Below, piece by piece: positions 54,647 to 64,000 of a stretch of 64,000 bases of DNA. The stretch comes from Saezia sanguinis (GTDB lineage Bacteria > Pseudomonadota > Gammaproteobacteria > Burkholderiales > Burkholderiaceae_C). The notes under the pieces were generated by a model, which had not been told where the DNA came from, did not search any database, and saw only the letters and a program-made list of their open reading frames with translations. Within the stretch, counting starts at the first letter, position 1; each line of letters opens with the position of its first letter. The stretch is from the NCBI RefSeq assembly GCF_003991585.1, contig NZ_PQSP01000002.1, positions 248,001 through 312,000 of the forward strand. Reading direction: 5' to 3'. A program made the position numbers and the translations under genes.

Positions 54647-56074
54647 TTAATGACGGGTATCAATGGTTGCCAATACGCCCAGAGTGGCTTCGGGCTGGGG
54701 CAGTGGCGCACTTTGCATCCCTGACTGCAGGGCTTTCAGACGGCCCAGAATATCCTGCACGGCTCTGGAGTTGGGGTTGTAATAGCGTGTGATGACATCC
54801 TGAAGGTCCTGCAGTTCACTTTGCGCCAACGCAAACTGGCGTTGCAGTACGGAAATACGCAGGTTCAGCAAACGCAGTTTGATGTTTTCACGCAGGATCG
54901 CGCCTTGCTCTGGTGACAAAAGGGCGGCATCGGGGTTGTTGATGGGCCTGACAACAACCAGGCCGCTCAGCTCGTCCCATACGGCAGAGCCCAGTTGTGC
55001 AGATTTGGCGGTGGTCCATTGCCATGATTTTTGCCAGAAGCTGGGCTCGGGTGCCGGGGCTGCTGGCGTTTCATTGGCAGCAGGAGCTTGCGGCGCAGGG
55101 GCTGTATCCGTATCCGTCTGTGCAACAGTGTCATCTGGTTGGGCCGACACGGCTTGTTGCTCAACGACTGGCGCTGATGCTGGCGGTGTATCCAGTGGCG
55201 GCGGATCAATCATCAGCGGCATTGTGTCGACTTTGCGTATCAGCTCGCTGATCTGTGTTGACAGCAAGACAGGGTCAGGCACCGGCGCATTGCGGATGGT
55301 TTCCATATCGCGTGCAATGGCCTGGCGCAGTGGGGACTGCACTGACTGGTTATCCTGCAGCAGCCGGTCATCGATGGCTTTCAGGGTAATCAGCAAAGGT
55401 TCAACGCTGCCGGTCAGTTGTGTTTGCAGTTGCGCTGACTGAACCGCTGTGCGCAGGTCTGCCGACAGCGTTTCGGTTTTGGCGTTGTTGATGTACTGAA
55501 TCAACGAGTCAATGCGGTTGCTTTGCTCACTCAGGCTGTCCAGTTGCGCGCTGGCATGTGCCAGTTTGCCGCTGACAGAGTTTGACATGTCCAGCGACTG
55601 CTGCGCCAGCACTTTGGCTGCTTCTGCGGCGCTGCTGCTGCCTTGCTGGCTGAACTGGAGCTGTTGCTCCATTTGCCCCATGCGTTGCCACACCATCACG
55701 GCGCAGACCGATGCGCCAGCAGCCAGAATCAACGATGCAATGGCCAGCGCACCTGCCCATGAAAATGGGTGCTTGGGTGCTGATCCTGCATGCATTGCCG
55801 GAGCAGGTGGCGTTGCCGGGGGAATGCTGCCGTGCACGGGACGGCTTGCCTCGTGCTGTGGCGCAGCAGCAGGTTTGGGCGTTTCTTTCGCTGGTGTCTG
55901 GGGTGTTTGTTTAGCCGGTGCTGCATCGGCAGCAGACGGTGTTTGCGCTGGGGCCCCTGATGTTGGAGTGGCCTCAGTGCTTTTATCTGTTTTTTTGTTC
56001 TCTTGAACCGGTTTATGATCCGTAGATTCTTGAGACACTGGCTGATCAGAGGTATTGGGTGATGTTGGTTTCAT
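54647..56074 (-). CDS. hemX: HemX family membrane protein
   Basis: A 475-residue protein of the HemX family, sometimes annotated as uroporphyrinogen-III C-methyltransferase though it has no methyltransferase motifs. A cytoplasmic Pro/Ala/Lys-rich N terminus (~1-105) precedes one transmembrane helix (~108-130, FSWAGALAIASLILAAGASV). A coiled-coil periplasmic domain follows, with a second low-complexity Ala/Pro stretch at ~305-345. The ATG at 56074 overlaps the hemD stop (ATGA), so the longer frame was rejected. Confidence 0.9.
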   Translation of the reverse strand: MKPTSPNTSDQPVSQESTDHKPVQENKKTDKSTEATPTSGAPAQTPSAADAAPAKQTPQTPAKETPKPAAAPQHEASRPVHGSIPPATPPAPAMHAGSAPKHPFSWAGALAIASLILAAGASVCAVMVWQRMGQMEQQLQFSQQGSSSAAEAAKVLAQQSLDMSNSVSGKLAHASAQLDSLSEQSNRIDSLIQYINNAKTETLSADLRTAVQSAQLQTQLTGSVEPLLITLKAIDDRLLQDNQSVQSPLRQAIARDMETIRNAPVPDPVLLSTQISELIRKVDTMPLMIDPPPLDTPPASAPVVEQQAVSAQPDDTVAQTDTDTAPAPQAPAANETPAAPAPEPSFWQKSWQWTTAKSAQLGSAVWDELSGLVVVRPINNPDAALLSPEQGAILRENIKLRLLNLRISVLQRQFALAQSELQDLQDVITRYYNPNSRAVQDILGRLKALQSGMQSAPLPQPEATLGVLATIDTRH

Positions 56075-56820
56075 ACAACGGATTTTACTGAATCTACAAG
56101 AGAGAGAAGGTCTGGTCGGGTACAAACCACATGACCGAAACCGGCTTTATGCGCTGCCTGAGCAATGCGTTGATGTGTCACTATAGCAGTAGTTTGTGCC
56201 CAGTCATAGTCAGGAAGGTATTCTATGGCTTCTGAGCTGCTGAAAATCCAGCAGGAATTGCGCGCATCGTGGCTGCCCAGCCACAACAGGTCGTCAGCCG
56301 AAAATACAGGGGCGCAACGCTGGTATACCGCCAGGCATTGAACCTGGGCACCGGCATGTTGCAACTGATGCATCAGCCAGTTACGCTCCGGCCGGTTGCC
56401 TGCGCTGCGGCCCCGTACCAGCAACACCTGTGTACCACTCCAGTGGCGGTCAGCAATTTGCTGCCATAGATGTTCCGTATCTTCCGGCTGATTTTCTGCG
56501 GGCTGGTCAATCAAATGTGCTGCAACGCCAGATGCCGTCAGTGCTTTGGTGGTACCGTTACCGGTGGCACCGGCACGCAGGTGAGAGGGCCAATGGACAT
56601 GCTGAGTGCCTTTAAAAAAGTAATGGACAGCATTGGCGCTGACAAACATAACCCATGTGTATTGGTCGATCTGAGCCCATGCATGATGCAATGGCTGGTT
56701 ATCGGCAACAGCCTGGATAGACAGCAAGGGAATGTGTCTGACAGAGAAGCCGTGCTGCTGCAACCCTTCGATCCAGGGCTGGGCCTGGTGGAGCGGGCGG
56801 GTCACAATGACGGTTTTCAT
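56071..56820 (-). CDS. hemD: Uroporphyrinogen-III synthase
   Basis: Cyclises hydroxymethylbilane with ring-D inversion to uroporphyrinogen III. The 249-residue protein has the weakly conserved HemD pattern: TVIVTRPLHQAQPWIEGL, VMFVSANAVHYFF, GATGNGTTKAL, and near the end WIFSSSEAIEYLPD and TAIVTHQRIAQAAHKAGF. It follows hemC by 39 bases and overlaps hemX, matching the usual order. Confidence 0.92.
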   Translation of the reverse strand: MKTVIVTRPLHQAQPWIEGLQQHGFSVRHIPLLSIQAVADNQPLHHAWAQIDQYTWVMFVSANAVHYFFKGTQHVHWPSHLRAGATGNGTTKALTASGVAAHLIDQPAENQPEDTEHLWQQIADRHWSGTQVLLVRGRSAGNRPERNWLMHQLQHAGAQVQCLAVYQRCAPVFSADDLLWLGSHDARNSCWIFSSSEAIEYLPDYDWAQTTAIVTHQRIAQAAHKAGFGHVVCTRPDLLSLVDSVKSVV

Positions 56821-56859
56821 GGCGCGCTTTCCTCCAAAGCTTCAAAGGCAAACTTGCGC

Positions 56860-57828
56860 TCAGGCGCTGGTGGCCGGGGCAATCTGGGCGCCTTGTGCAA
56901 CCAGATCGGAGGCGGCCTGTTGCCCTAAAGTTTCTGCCTGTTGCAGCACAATGGCCAGCGGGGTTTGGGGTGCCAGCTGGAGCAACTGGGTGCTGCGGAT
57001 TAAAGGTATTTTGCCGTGAATGTCGCCCCAGGCAGCATCCAGGCGTATCTGGTCGGGCTGGTGCCATGTTGCATGTGCGGCCAGCGGCACGCTGCAATTG
57101 CCGCCCAGCGCGCGGGAGACGGCACGTTCTGCGGTGCAGGTTACCAACGCATGAGGGTCGTTGAGCTGCTCGATGACTTTGATCAGTTCCGGTTGAGACT
57201 GGTGCATTTCAATTCCCAATGCACCTTGCCCGGCGGAGGGAATCATCTGCTGCACATCAAAAACTGAGCGAATACGCTCTTCAAGCTGCAAGCGTTTTAA
57301 GCCGGCAACAGCCAGCACAATGGCATCGTATGCACCATCGTCAAGCTTGCGTAACCGGGTGTCCAGATTGCCGCGCAGCATAACGATCTGAAGATCGGGG
57401 CGCATGGCGTGCAGCAGAACCTGCCGGCGCAGGCTGGATGTACCGACTGTGGCACCTGCAGGCAACTCATCCAAACTGGCGTATTTGTGGGAAACGAATG
57501 CATCACGCGGGTCCTCCCGCCGGGGGATGGCGGCCAGCACAAAACCTTCAGGCAAAGCCATGGGCACATCCTTGAGCGAGTGCACCGCCAGATGGGCCTG
57601 GCCCTGCATCAGGGCGGCTTCCAGCTCTTTGACAAAAATGCCTTTGCCGCCAACCTGCGACAGCGCACGGTCAAGTACCCGGTCGCCCTGGGTTGTCATG
57701 CCGAGCAGCCCGACCTGGAAATGAAAGCGCTGGCGCAGCGTTTCGGCGATTTGTTCTGATTGCGCCAGTGCAAGCCGTGACTCACGTGTTGCAATGAGGA
57801 GTGAAGAGGGTGTTGCTGACGGTTCCAT
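56860..57828 (-). CDS. hemC: Porphobilinogen deaminase (hydroxymethylbilane synthase)
   Basis: Polymerises four porphobilinogens to hydroxymethylbilane. The 322-residue enzyme has [18 protein letters not shown], the [23 protein letters not shown] signature in parts, GTSSLRRQ, and the cofactor-binding cysteine in [13 protein letters not shown]. The ATG at 57828 (MEPSATPSS) is chosen because the frame to 57966 adds 46 residues foreign to the family. It is first in hemC-hemD-hemX-hemY. Confidence 0.96.
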   Translation of the reverse strand: MEPSATPSSLLIATRESRLALAQSEQIAETLRQRFHFQVGLLGMTTQGDRVLDRALSQVGGKGIFVKELEAALMQGQAHLAVHSLKDVPMALPEGFVLAAIPRREDPRDAFVSHKYASLDELPAGATVGTSSLRRQVLLHAMRPDLQIVMLRGNLDTRLRKLDDGAYDAIVLAVAGLKRLQLEERIRSVFDVQQMIPSAGQGALGIEMHQSQPELIKVIEQLNDPHALVTCTAERAVSRALGGNCSVPLAAHATWHQPDQIRLDAAWGDIHGKIPLIRSTQLLQLAPQTPLAIVLQQAETLGQQAASDLVAQGAQIAPATSA

Positions 57829-58145
57829 GGGCGGGCTGAACAGGTATAAAACAATAAGTTGAGGTGGGCAATACAAGGAGAAAAGTGCTTGCTGTGCGCA
57901 CAGTTCTTTTGTTGCAGTGCCGCTGCTGCCATTATAAGCGGGCTCGCCGGAATTGCTGATGTGCAAGGGTATCCAAAACGCTTGGTGATGGTGCTGCGGG
58001 CCAGTAACGGCTGGGCCTGAAAAGATGCGTGTAAAACCGAATGCAACAGCTACGCATTAAGGGTGCTGTTTCATGAGAGACCATCGAGGTGTTGTAGAAT
58101 GGTCCTTAGCCAGAACGTATGATGGGACCAGGAGTAATTCACACG
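57829..58145. other. hemC-rlpA divergent promoter region
   Basis: These 317 bases hold no supported gene. They must contain the divergent promoters of hemCDXY and rlpA. I saw no clear operator or hairpin. Confidence 0.4.
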
Positions 58146-59078
58146 ATGAGCATGAATACAGCCAGCAGTCAATGTTTCCCGCATTTGTCTTTACCAGTGG
58201 ATGTGCGGACAAAACGGTTAAGACGTCTTGCCTGGATTGTGTTGCTGATGCTGCTGGTTCTGTCCATGTCGGGCTGTTCCATTTTCAAAAGCTCGTCTTC
58301 AGGCGGCGGTTATTACCAGAATGATGGGCCAGGAGACCCTTCGCAACTGGACCCTGACAAGCTGCAGGATGCTGTTCCCCGTGTGGAGCCGCTGATGTCC
58401 GGGCCGAATAAGCCTTATACCGTTTTGGGCCAGCGATATGTGCCTGATACCCGCGAAATTCCGTTCACACAACGCGGCATGGCAAGCTGGTATGGCAAGC
58501 AGTTTCACGGGCGGCCCACTTCCAGCGGCGAAAAATACAACATGTATGAGATGACGGCCGCACACACCACTTTGCCGATACCTTGTTATGTACGGGTAAC
58601 CAATGTGGCCAATGGCCGCTCTGTCATCGTGCGCGTGAATGACCGGGGGCCTTTTCATCAAAGCCGTATCATAGACCTGAGTTATGCGGCGGCCTATAAG
58701 CTTGGCTATGTGAACAAGGGCACGGCGGAGGTGATTGTCGAGCGCATCATGCCCGCAGACATTGCTGCCGGTCGGGTGTCGAGTTCAGGCGGCAGTGCAT
58801 CAAGCGGTACAGTATCGTCAGGCGCTTCATCGGATATGCTGGCTGGCGGGTACTTTGTGCAAATTGGCGCATACGGTTCGCAGACCAGTGCGCAATCGCT
58901 GGTCAGCAGACTCGGGTCGCAGGACCGCAGCATCGGCAGCAATTTGCGTGTAACGCACGATGGGCGTTACTACCGGGTCTATGCGGGGCCTTACCGGACA
59001 TCAACTGAAGCACAGGTGGCTGCCCGTGCGGTTGAAACACTGGTGGGTGTGCAGCCCCTGGTGCTGAACCGTCCTTGA
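58146..59078 (+). CDS. rlpA: RlpA septal lytic lipoprotein
   Basis: A lipoprotein that cleaves denuded septal glycan in some bacteria and helps daughter-cell separation. Of 310 residues, the lipobox is LSMSGC (Cys44). The double-psi beta-barrel domain (~105-200) has GMASWYGKQFHGRPTSSGEKY and VRVNDRGPFHQSRIIDLSYAAA, and the SPOR domain (~235-310) starts GGYFVQIGAYGSQTSAQSL. A serine-rich linker joins them. ATG 58146, 11 bases after AGGAG, is preferred to 58119. It sits between hemC and the AlgR-type regulator. Confidence 0.92.
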   Translation: MSMNTASSQCFPHLSLPVDVRTKRLRRLAWIVLLMLLVLSMSGCSIFKSSSSGGGYYQNDGPGDPSQLDPDKLQDAVPRVEPLMSGPNKPYTVLGQRYVPDTREIPFTQRGMASWYGKQFHGRPTSSGEKYNMYEMTAAHTTLPIPCYVRVTNVANGRSVIVRVNDRGPFHQSRIIDLSYAAAYKLGYVNKGTAEVIVERIMPADIAAGRVSSSGGSASSGTVSSGASSDMLAGGYFVQIGAYGSQTSAQSLVSRLGSQDRSIGSNLRVTHDGRYYRVYAGPYRTSTEAQVAARAVETLVGVQPLVLNRP

Positions 59079-59099
59079 TGGCCTGAATATGCAATGCGG

Positions 59100-59870
59100 T
59101 TAGCTCTGGTGCAGCAGGGTTTTAACCTGAGACAACTGCCGCCGGGATACGGGGATGCACGCATTCAGCCCGCGCACTTTGATGCCCCAGCCTTCCGGGG
59201 AAGTGTCATCTGCCGCTAACCGTACCAGGCCTTCGATGGCATGTTTGGGAACCAGATAGGCGCGGTGCACACGAATCACCAGTTCTGCAAACTGTTCTTC
59301 CAGGGTCTGAAGAGAATTTTCAATCAGATAATTGTCGTTCTGGGTCACCACTTTGACGTATTTGCTGTCTGCCTGAAAATACAGCACAGAGCTTAAAGGA
59401 ATGCGGGAAATGTGCTGATACCCGGCGATCACCAGAACCGGCTCCTCAACTGGAGGGGGCTCAGTCACAGCCTGTTGCAGCCGGACCCGCTCGTACACCC
59501 GTTGCAGGGCCTGTTCAAGGCGCTCTACAGAAACGGGTTTGGTCAGGTAGTCAAATGCGGCCAGATCAAAGGCCTGCAGCGCATGGCTGGAATCTGCCGT
59601 GACAAAGATAACCGCGGTTCCCGGGTGGAGCGACTGGCACTGTTTGGCAAATTCCAACCCGTTGGTGCCGGGCATATGAATGTCCAGCAAAATGACATGG
59701 CATTCATTTTGCTGCAACCACTGGGTGGCCAGTGCAGCGGAGGCAGCCTCTGCAATGGTTACCGGCAAATGGCATTTGCCCAGTTGCATACGCAGCCAGT
59801 GCCTGGCCAGCGGCTCGTCATCGACGATGAGAATGTTCAGTGCAGGAGAGATAGGTTGGGTATCGGTCAT
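59100..59870 (-). CDS. LytTR-family response regulator (AlgR-like)
   Basis: A two-component regulator of 256 residues. The receiver domain has the acidic pair Asp17-Asp18, phosphoacceptor Asp63 in ILLDIHMPG, the TAD switch and Lys in DYLTKPV. The C-terminal LytTR DNA-binding domain (~145-250) contains SVLYFQADSKYVKVVTQNDNYLIE in outline and RVHRAYLV. ATG 59870 overlaps the kinase stop (ATGA). Location next to argH and near hemC is the same as algR in Pseudomonas. Confidence 0.92.
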   Translation of the reverse strand: MTDTQPISPALNILIVDDEPLARHWLRMQLGKCHLPVTIAEAASAALATQWLQQNECHVILLDIHMPGTNGLEFAKQCQSLHPGTAVIFVTADSSHALQAFDLAAFDYLTKPVSVERLEQALQRVYERVRLQQAVTEPPPVEEPVLVIAGYQHISRIPLSSVLYFQADSKYVKVVTQNDNYLIENSLQTLEEQFAELVIRVHRAYLVPKHAIEGLVRLAADDTSPEGWGIKVRGLNACIPVSRRQLSQVKTLLHQS

Positions 59871-60931
59871 GATGTTGGAACTTCGACGCTGGTGATAAAC
59901 CAATGCTTGCCAGAGGCGTCTGTCAGTGCTCTGGTTTTGAGAACGCCTTCAAAATCATGCATCAGCGATAAACGGGCACGCAAATTAGCCAGTGCCATAC
60001 CGTGGCCGGCCGTCGGGTGGCGGGCCTGCTCTTCAGGGGAGGGTACCGTGTTGGCTACCCTCAGAGCAACTTTCCCCAGGCGGCGCCGGATTTTTACTTT
60101 GATGAAGCCGGTTGTATCGGCCGGCTCTATGCCGTGCCGTACGGCATTTTCTAAAATGGGCTGCAGGCTGAGCGCGGGGATCATGGCATCCAGTGTGGCA
60201 TCGTCGACTTTCCATTGAACGTGCATCCGGTTGCCCAGGCGAACCGATTCAATCGAAAGGTAGCTTTTCGCCAGATCAATTTCCTGCTGTACGGTAGCGC
60301 TGCTGCTGTCCCCCGACTCGAGTGCGGCACGAAACAGGATAGACAGGTTTTGCAGCACGGCTTCTGCTGCATCAGGGTCCAGGCGCACCAGGGCCATGGC
60401 AGAGTTCAGGGTATTAAACAGAAAATGGGGGCGGATGCGTGCTTGCAGTTCCAGCAGTTTGGCTTCTGTGGCAGCGGGTTTCTGGCCTTTTTTATGCCAG
60501 TAAAACCATTCGGTGATGATTGCTGCCGTCAGGCCGCCCCACACGGCTGCAGGCCAGTGCCAGTAGGATATGCTGAAAAAGGCTGTCGTGTCTTTGGTAT
60601 ACAGGTTGGTAAACCCGGCGCAAACACCTGCACTGGCTGCCGCCAGAATAATGAGCCAAATGCGCCGTGCCTGCTCGGCTTTTTCGGAGACGATCCATGA
60701 CCCGGCAACCCATGGTATCTGAAAAATACACACCATCATTAAAATCAGCAGCAGCCATATCAGAGCTGCCGGCGGAACCCACAGCATAAAGGGGAACATG
60801 CCGTTGATCCAGGACAGAAAGTCGTTCGCATGCCAGAAGCCCGCTACCATGATGAGCACAATCACAGTCAGCAGAACACGCAGAATGCCGGACGGCTTGA
60901 TCAGTTGGGCATAAACGTCGTTATCGGACAT
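59867..60931 (-). CDS. LytS/AlgZ-type sensor histidine kinase
   Basis: A 354-residue membrane kinase of the His_kinase (LytS) family. Four hydrophobic segments (~15-140) form the sensor. The phosphoacceptor is His169 in RIRPHFLFNTLNS, the N-box is LQPILENAVRHGIEP, and the G-box GHGMALANLRARLSLM closes the ATP site. It is the first gene of a two-gene operon with the AlgR-like regulator. The signal is unknown. It is divergent from argH, as in Pseudomonas argH-algZ-algR-hemC. Confidence 0.92.
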   Translation of the reverse strand: MSDNDVYAQLIKPSGILRVLLTVIVLIMVAGFWHANDFLSWINGMFPFMLWVPPAALIWLLLILMMVCIFQIPWVAGSWIVSEKAEQARRIWLIILAAASAGVCAGFTNLYTKDTTAFFSISYWHWPAAVWGGLTAAIITEWFYWHKKGQKPAATEAKLLELQARIRPHFLFNTLNSAMALVRLDPDAAEAVLQNLSILFRAALESGDSSSATVQQEIDLAKSYLSIESVRLGNRMHVQWKVDDATLDAMIPALSLQPILENAVRHGIEPADTTGFIKVKIRRRLGKVALRVANTVPSPEEQARHPTAGHGMALANLRARLSLMHDFEGVLKTRALTDASGKHWFITSVEVPTS

Positions 60932-61109
60932 GCAGGGTTTTCCTTGGGAACATGTTGACCATATTGTGCCAGTCTGGTCAGCAGTGTATCAATCATGAGA
61001 CAATCATAGCCTACGTCAGGCAGCATGCATACAAATTGTCTACAGAAAGCAGCAGTTTGTGGCGTGCCCCAGCGGTTAACCCTATTTGACAGTTATCCAT
61101 ATCAGTACC

Positions 61110-62507
61110 ATGTCTACCAACCAATTAGATCAAAAGTCCCAAGCCTGGTCAGCCCTGTTTTCAGAACCTGTGAGCGACCTGGTGAAACGCTATACCGCCA
61201 GTGTGTTTTTCGACAAACGCATGTGGCAGGCCGATATTGCCGGCTCGCTGGCGCATGCTGAAATGCTGGCAGCACAAAAAATCATCAGCCAGTCGGACTG
61301 GGACGATATCCGGCGCGGTATGACACAGATCCGGCAGGAAATTGAATCAGGCGCTTTTGAGTGGAAGCTGGAGCTGGAGGATGTGCACCTGAACATTGAG
61401 GCGCGGCTGACACATCTGGTCGGAGATGCCGGCAAGCGTTTACATACAGGGCGCAGCCGCAATGACCAGGTGGCTACCGATATCCGGTTGTGGTTGCGTG
61501 ACGAGATTGACCTGGTTTACGGGCTGCTGCGTCAACTGCAACTGGCCCTGCTGGATATTGCAGCACGCCATGCGGATGTGATTCTGCCCGGCTTTACCCA
61601 TTTGCAGGTGGCCCAGCCAGTGACGTTTGGCCACCATATGCTGGCGTATGTGGAAATGTTTTCACGCGATGCCGAGCGCATGCAGGAAGTGCGCCGCCGG
61701 GTCAACCGGTTGCCTCTGGGGTCTGCTGCGCTGGCCGGAACCAGTTACCCGCTGGACCGGGAGCGTGTGGCCCGTACGCTGGATATGGATGGCGTATGCA
61801 ACAACAGCTTGGATGCCGTCAGTGACCGCGATTTCGCAATGGAATTTGCCGCCGCTGCTTCCATCCTGATGGTGCATGTGAGTCGTTTGTCTGAAGAACT
61901 CATTATCTGGATGAACCAGTCTTTTGGTTTTATCGATATTGCCGACCGTTTTTGCACCGGCTCCTCCATCATGCCGCAAAAGAAAAACCCCGATGTACCG
62001 GAACTGGCGCGCGGCAAAACCGGGCGTGTTGTGGGGCATCTGATGGGGTTGCTGACCTTGATGAAAGGACAGCCGCTGGCGTACAACCATGACAATCAGG
62101 AAGATAAAGAACCGCTGTTCGATACCGTTGATACGGTCAAGGATACCCTGCGTATTTTTGTTGATCTGGTGGGCGGCATCACGGTTAAGGCCGAGGCGAT
62201 GGAAAAGGCCGCCTTGAAGGGCTATGCCACAGCTACCGATCTGGCTGACTATCTGGTGAAAAAAGGACTACCGTTCAGAGATGCACATGAAACAGTTGCC
62301 AAAGCGGTGCGCTATGCCATTGGTAAAGGGGTTGATCTGAGCGAACTGCCGCTGAATGTGCTGCAGGAGTTTCACCCGGATATTGCGCAGGACGTTTACA
62401 GTGTGCTGACATTACAGGGGTCGGTTGAGTCGCGTCAGACGCTTGGCGGAACGGCACCGGAACAGGTGCGTTACCAGATTGAGCGCCATCGCACACGTCT
62501 GGCCTGA
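61110..62507 (+). CDS. argH: Argininosuccinate lyase
   Basis: Splits argininosuccinate into arginine and fumarate, the last step of arginine synthesis. The 465-residue protein has [35 protein letters not shown] and the signature [12 protein letters not shown]. The ATG at 61110 is used; a TTG at 61086 would add eight residues without support. Its divergent neighbour is the AlgZ-like kinase. Confidence 0.97.
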   Translation: MSTNQLDQKSQAWSALFSEPVSDLVKRYTASVFFDKRMWQADIAGSLAHAEMLAAQKIISQSDWDDIRRGMTQIRQEIESGAFEWKLELEDVHLNIEARLTHLVGDAGKRLHTGRSRNDQVATDIRLWLRDEIDLVYGLLRQLQLALLDIAARHADVILPGFTHLQVAQPVTFGHHMLAYVEMFSRDAERMQEVRRRVNRLPLGSAALAGTSYPLDRERVARTLDMDGVCNNSLDAVSDRDFAMEFAAAASILMVHVSRLSEELIIWMNQSFGFIDIADRFCTGSSIMPQKKNPDVPELARGKTGRVVGHLMGLLTLMKGQPLAYNHDNQEDKEPLFDTVDTVKDTLRIFVDLVGGITVKAEAMEKAALKGYATATDLADYLVKKGLPFRDAHETVAKAVRYAIGKGVDLSELPLNVLQEFHPDIAQDVYSVLTLQGSVESRQTLGGTAPEQVRYQIERHRTRLA

Positions 62508-62532
62508 ACCTGTCAGGACGTATCTGGACGTC

Positions 62533-62937
62533 ATGAATGCCGAGTGCCTGAACCATACACTTTGTCAGGCACGCCGGCATGTGGAATGTGCCTGGCAGGA
62601 GCCAGCACAGTGGACACGGCATTTGCAGGCAGCCCGCGATCTGTTGCAGTTGCTCACGGAAGAAACCGGCTCATTTAATACGGTATCCAATACCGTTGTG
62701 CTGACCTGTCTGGGGGCCGTGTACTGTGATATGGGAGAGTTTGAGGCGGCATATCAGTACCTGAGCCGTGCCATTGAAGCGGGTGCAACAGATCGGAATA
62801 CTTACTTTAATCTGGCCGTGGCGTGCATTAATCAGGAGGCCAGACGCTCCCAGGCGCAGGCGTTGTTTGCGAAAGCCGGGCAATTATCACCTGACGCCCG
62901 AACCTGGGAAGCGTACTTCGACCCACATGCGCATTGA
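62533..62937 (+). CDS. Small TPR-like protein
   Basis: A 134-residue soluble protein made of helix pairs. Residues ~60-130 contain two tetratricopeptide-like repeats (VLTCLGAVYCDMGEFEAAYQYL and NTYFNLAVACINQEARRSQAQALFAKAG). No signal peptide. The ATG at 62533 is preferred to the longer frame from 62425, which overlaps argH by 83 bases. It follows argH by 25 bases and may be co-transcribed. Function unknown; probably a protein-interaction module. Confidence 0.7.
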   Translation: MNAECLNHTLCQARRHVECAWQEPAQWTRHLQAARDLLQLLTEETGSFNTVSNTVVLTCLGAVYCDMGEFEAAYQYLSRAIEAGATDRNTYFNLAVACINQEARRSQAQALFAKAGQLSPDARTWEAYFDPHAH

Positions 62938-63037
62938 GCCTGAAGGCAGATATCCATTACGCCGTTCCGGGTAAGCGAATTCTTTTTGTACCGCAGCATT
63001 GTTTACAATGCCGGCTCAACAGAAAGAAAGGAAAAGA

Positions 63038-63577
63038 ATGCAACGCGCCCCACGCACTTGGAAAGATACACCTACCCGTTTTGGTTTGATCAGTATGGGC
63101 CTGCACTGGCTGATGGCATTGCTGCTGATCTGGCAGTTTGGGTGTCTGCTGGTCAAAGTGTTGGGCGGGCCATTTTCATGGGGACTGCATAAAGAAGTCG
63201 GGCTGGTACTGATGGTGCTGATTCTGATCCGTGGTGTATGGGCTTTGATGAATCTGAAAAAGCGCCCCAGCTACGCCGGATTTACCCCGACTGTTCGTAA
63301 GCTGGCCATTGGCGGACACACGCTGATGTATCTGCTGATGGTGATCATTCCTGCCATTGCACTGTTGCGGCAGTTCGGTAGCGGCCGGGCCTTCAGTTTT
63401 TTCGGTATTCCCATTACCGAAAATACCGGCGTGCAGGTACAGTGGATGATAGCACCGGCCAGTGCGCTGCACAGTTGGCTGGGTTGGTTGCTGCTGCTGC
63501 TGGTTGTAGGGCATATCTCGATGGCCCTGATTCATCATTTTGTCTGGAAAGACGGCCTGATCAACAGAATGCGGTGA
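63038..63577 (+). CDS. Cytochrome b561
   Basis: A 179-residue di-haem membrane cytochrome of the bacterial b561 (CybB) family with four helices. Haem-ligand histidines sit in ISMGLHWLMALLLIWQ, SWGLHKEVGLVLM, GHTLMYLLMVIIPAIALL and LHSWLGWLLLLLVVGHISMALIHHFVWKDGL in outline. It shuttles electrons from the quinone pool or superoxide. AGAAAGGAAAAG just before ATG 63038 fixes the start; the 62999 frame was rejected. A strong terminator follows. Confidence 0.92.
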   Translation: MQRAPRTWKDTPTRFGLISMGLHWLMALLLIWQFGCLLVKVLGGPFSWGLHKEVGLVLMVLILIRGVWALMNLKKRPSYAGFTPTVRKLAIGGHTLMYLLMVIIPAIALLRQFGSGRAFSFFGIPITENTGVQVQWMIAPASALHSWLGWLLLLLVVGHISMALIHHFVWKDGLINRMR

Positions 63578-63882
63578 TGCTTTTTGAAACGCATTACGAA
63601 TGGCCGGCTTGATAGCCGGCCATTATTTTTATACATTCATCTTGGCGTATACAATCATCAGATATGGTTCATGGTAAAGCGCTGAATTGCTGTATGGCCG
63701 CTGGATGTGAAAACCGGCTGCGATACTTGATGACAATACAAAATGACAAAGATTGGCTATGGACCCAATCAGCATGCGTGAGCTAAAAATGCGTTGCAAG
63801 CATTGTGTTTTGGACATCTTAAAAGCATGCTGGTTGTTTTGCTGAACCGCTCGAAAAGTGACTCAAATAGGTGCCATGCTGT
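63578..63882. other. Intergenic stretch near the right edge
   Basis: Apart from the terminator at 63599-63629, these ~300 bases contain no supported gene. A 62-codon minus frame has no ribosome site or motif. Confidence 0.4.
63599..63629 (+). terminator. Terminator after cytochrome b561
   Basis: AATGGCCGGCT and AGCCGGCCATT form an 11-base perfect stem around TGAT, followed by ATTTTTA. It lies 21 bases past the stop. Confidence 0.9.
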
Positions 63883-64000
63883 ATGCAAATGGATATTGCG
63901 CAAGAGGTTAAAGAGAAGCTGGAGCTGTTGCAATACACTCCACAGTGGCTGATCTGGGGCTTTATGGATGCCTCATTGTTAGAGGCGCAATGGCAGGCAT
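63883..64000 (+). CDS. Start of an unidentified gene, cut by right edge
   Basis: An open frame from ATG 63883 (or in-frame ATG 63889) runs without stop to the edge: MQMDIAQEVKEKLELLQYTP, then WLIWGFMDASLLEAQWQ in outline. The amphipathic, acidic start looks coding. No good ribosome site is visible and only 39 residues can be seen, so neither product nor reality is certain. Confidence 0.5.
   Translation, partial: MQMDIAQEVKEKLELLQYTPQWLIWGFMDASLLEAQWQA

Noticed and set aside
59412..60218. 268-codon plus-strand frame across the AlgR/AlgZ-like genes
   Set aside because: Antisense to two well-supported overlapping genes whose catalytic motifs are intact.
1..64000. CRISPR array, insertion sequence or prophage
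   Set aside because: No regularly spaced repeats, no transposase or integrase motif and no phage structural genes were seen on either strand.

Overview
The window is a chromosomal segment of a betaproteobacterium, most likely Burkholderiales, family Alcaligenaceae. This rests on gene content and order: hemE-priA, lptA-lptB-rpoN, argS-SPOR-dsbA, yajC-secD-secF, LysM-dprA-smg facing def-fmt-htpX, and argH/AlgZ-AlgR/hemC-hemD-hemX-hemY. A Burkholderiales-type short H-NS protein agrees. Base composition is moderate (about half G+C by eye), so high-GC Bordetella itself is unlikely. The genus cannot be fixed from sequence alone. No insertion sequence, integrase, prophage or CRISPR array was seen.

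Layout. 1-28.5 kb is mostly housekeeping: end of hemE, priA, a DUF1444 protein, an MDR oxidoreductase, a cytoplasmic-type gamma-glutamyltransferase, an RlmL-type methyltransferase, rarD, lptA-lptB-rpoN, argS-SPOR-dsbA, an H-NS paralogue, yajC with a secreted SecD-like protein and secDF, smg-dprA, a LysM protein, def, a lipoprotein, fmt, htpX and azlCD. pgk and a small membrane protein follow. 30.4-35.3 kb is a dmsABCD dimethyl sulfoxide (DMSO) reductase module behind a perfect FNR-type box. 35.5-41.2 kb is an IclR regulator convergent with an aceB-aceA-aceK glyoxylate operon. The Dms, IclR and Ace proteins look strikingly like the enterobacterial ones. 41.2-45 kb is AT-richer and holds small secreted or lipoprotein genes beside a tRNA-Lys(CTT). 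An FMN riboswitch then controls ribB, followed by a GNAT gene.

47-53 kb is the most interesting block: a tight six-gene operon resembling the poorly characterised E. coli ynbABCD genes. It encodes a CDP-alcohol phosphatidyltransferase with two altered signature aspartates, a hydrolase-methyltransferase fusion, a PAP2-dual-specificity phosphatase fusion, a small membrane protein, an acyltransferase and a CdsA-like cytidylyltransferase. Together these look like a self-contained second phospholipid pathway whose product is not known to me.

53-64 kb returns to conserved genes: hemCDXY for porphyrin synthesis, rlpA, an AlgZ/AlgR-type two-component system, argH, a small TPR protein, a cytochrome b561 and the start of an unidentified gene cut by the right edge.

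Comparisons to E. coli proteins are from memory, without alignment software. Start codons were moved from the longest frame where Shine-Dalgarno position, gene overlap or family length argued for it; each such choice is explained in its entry.
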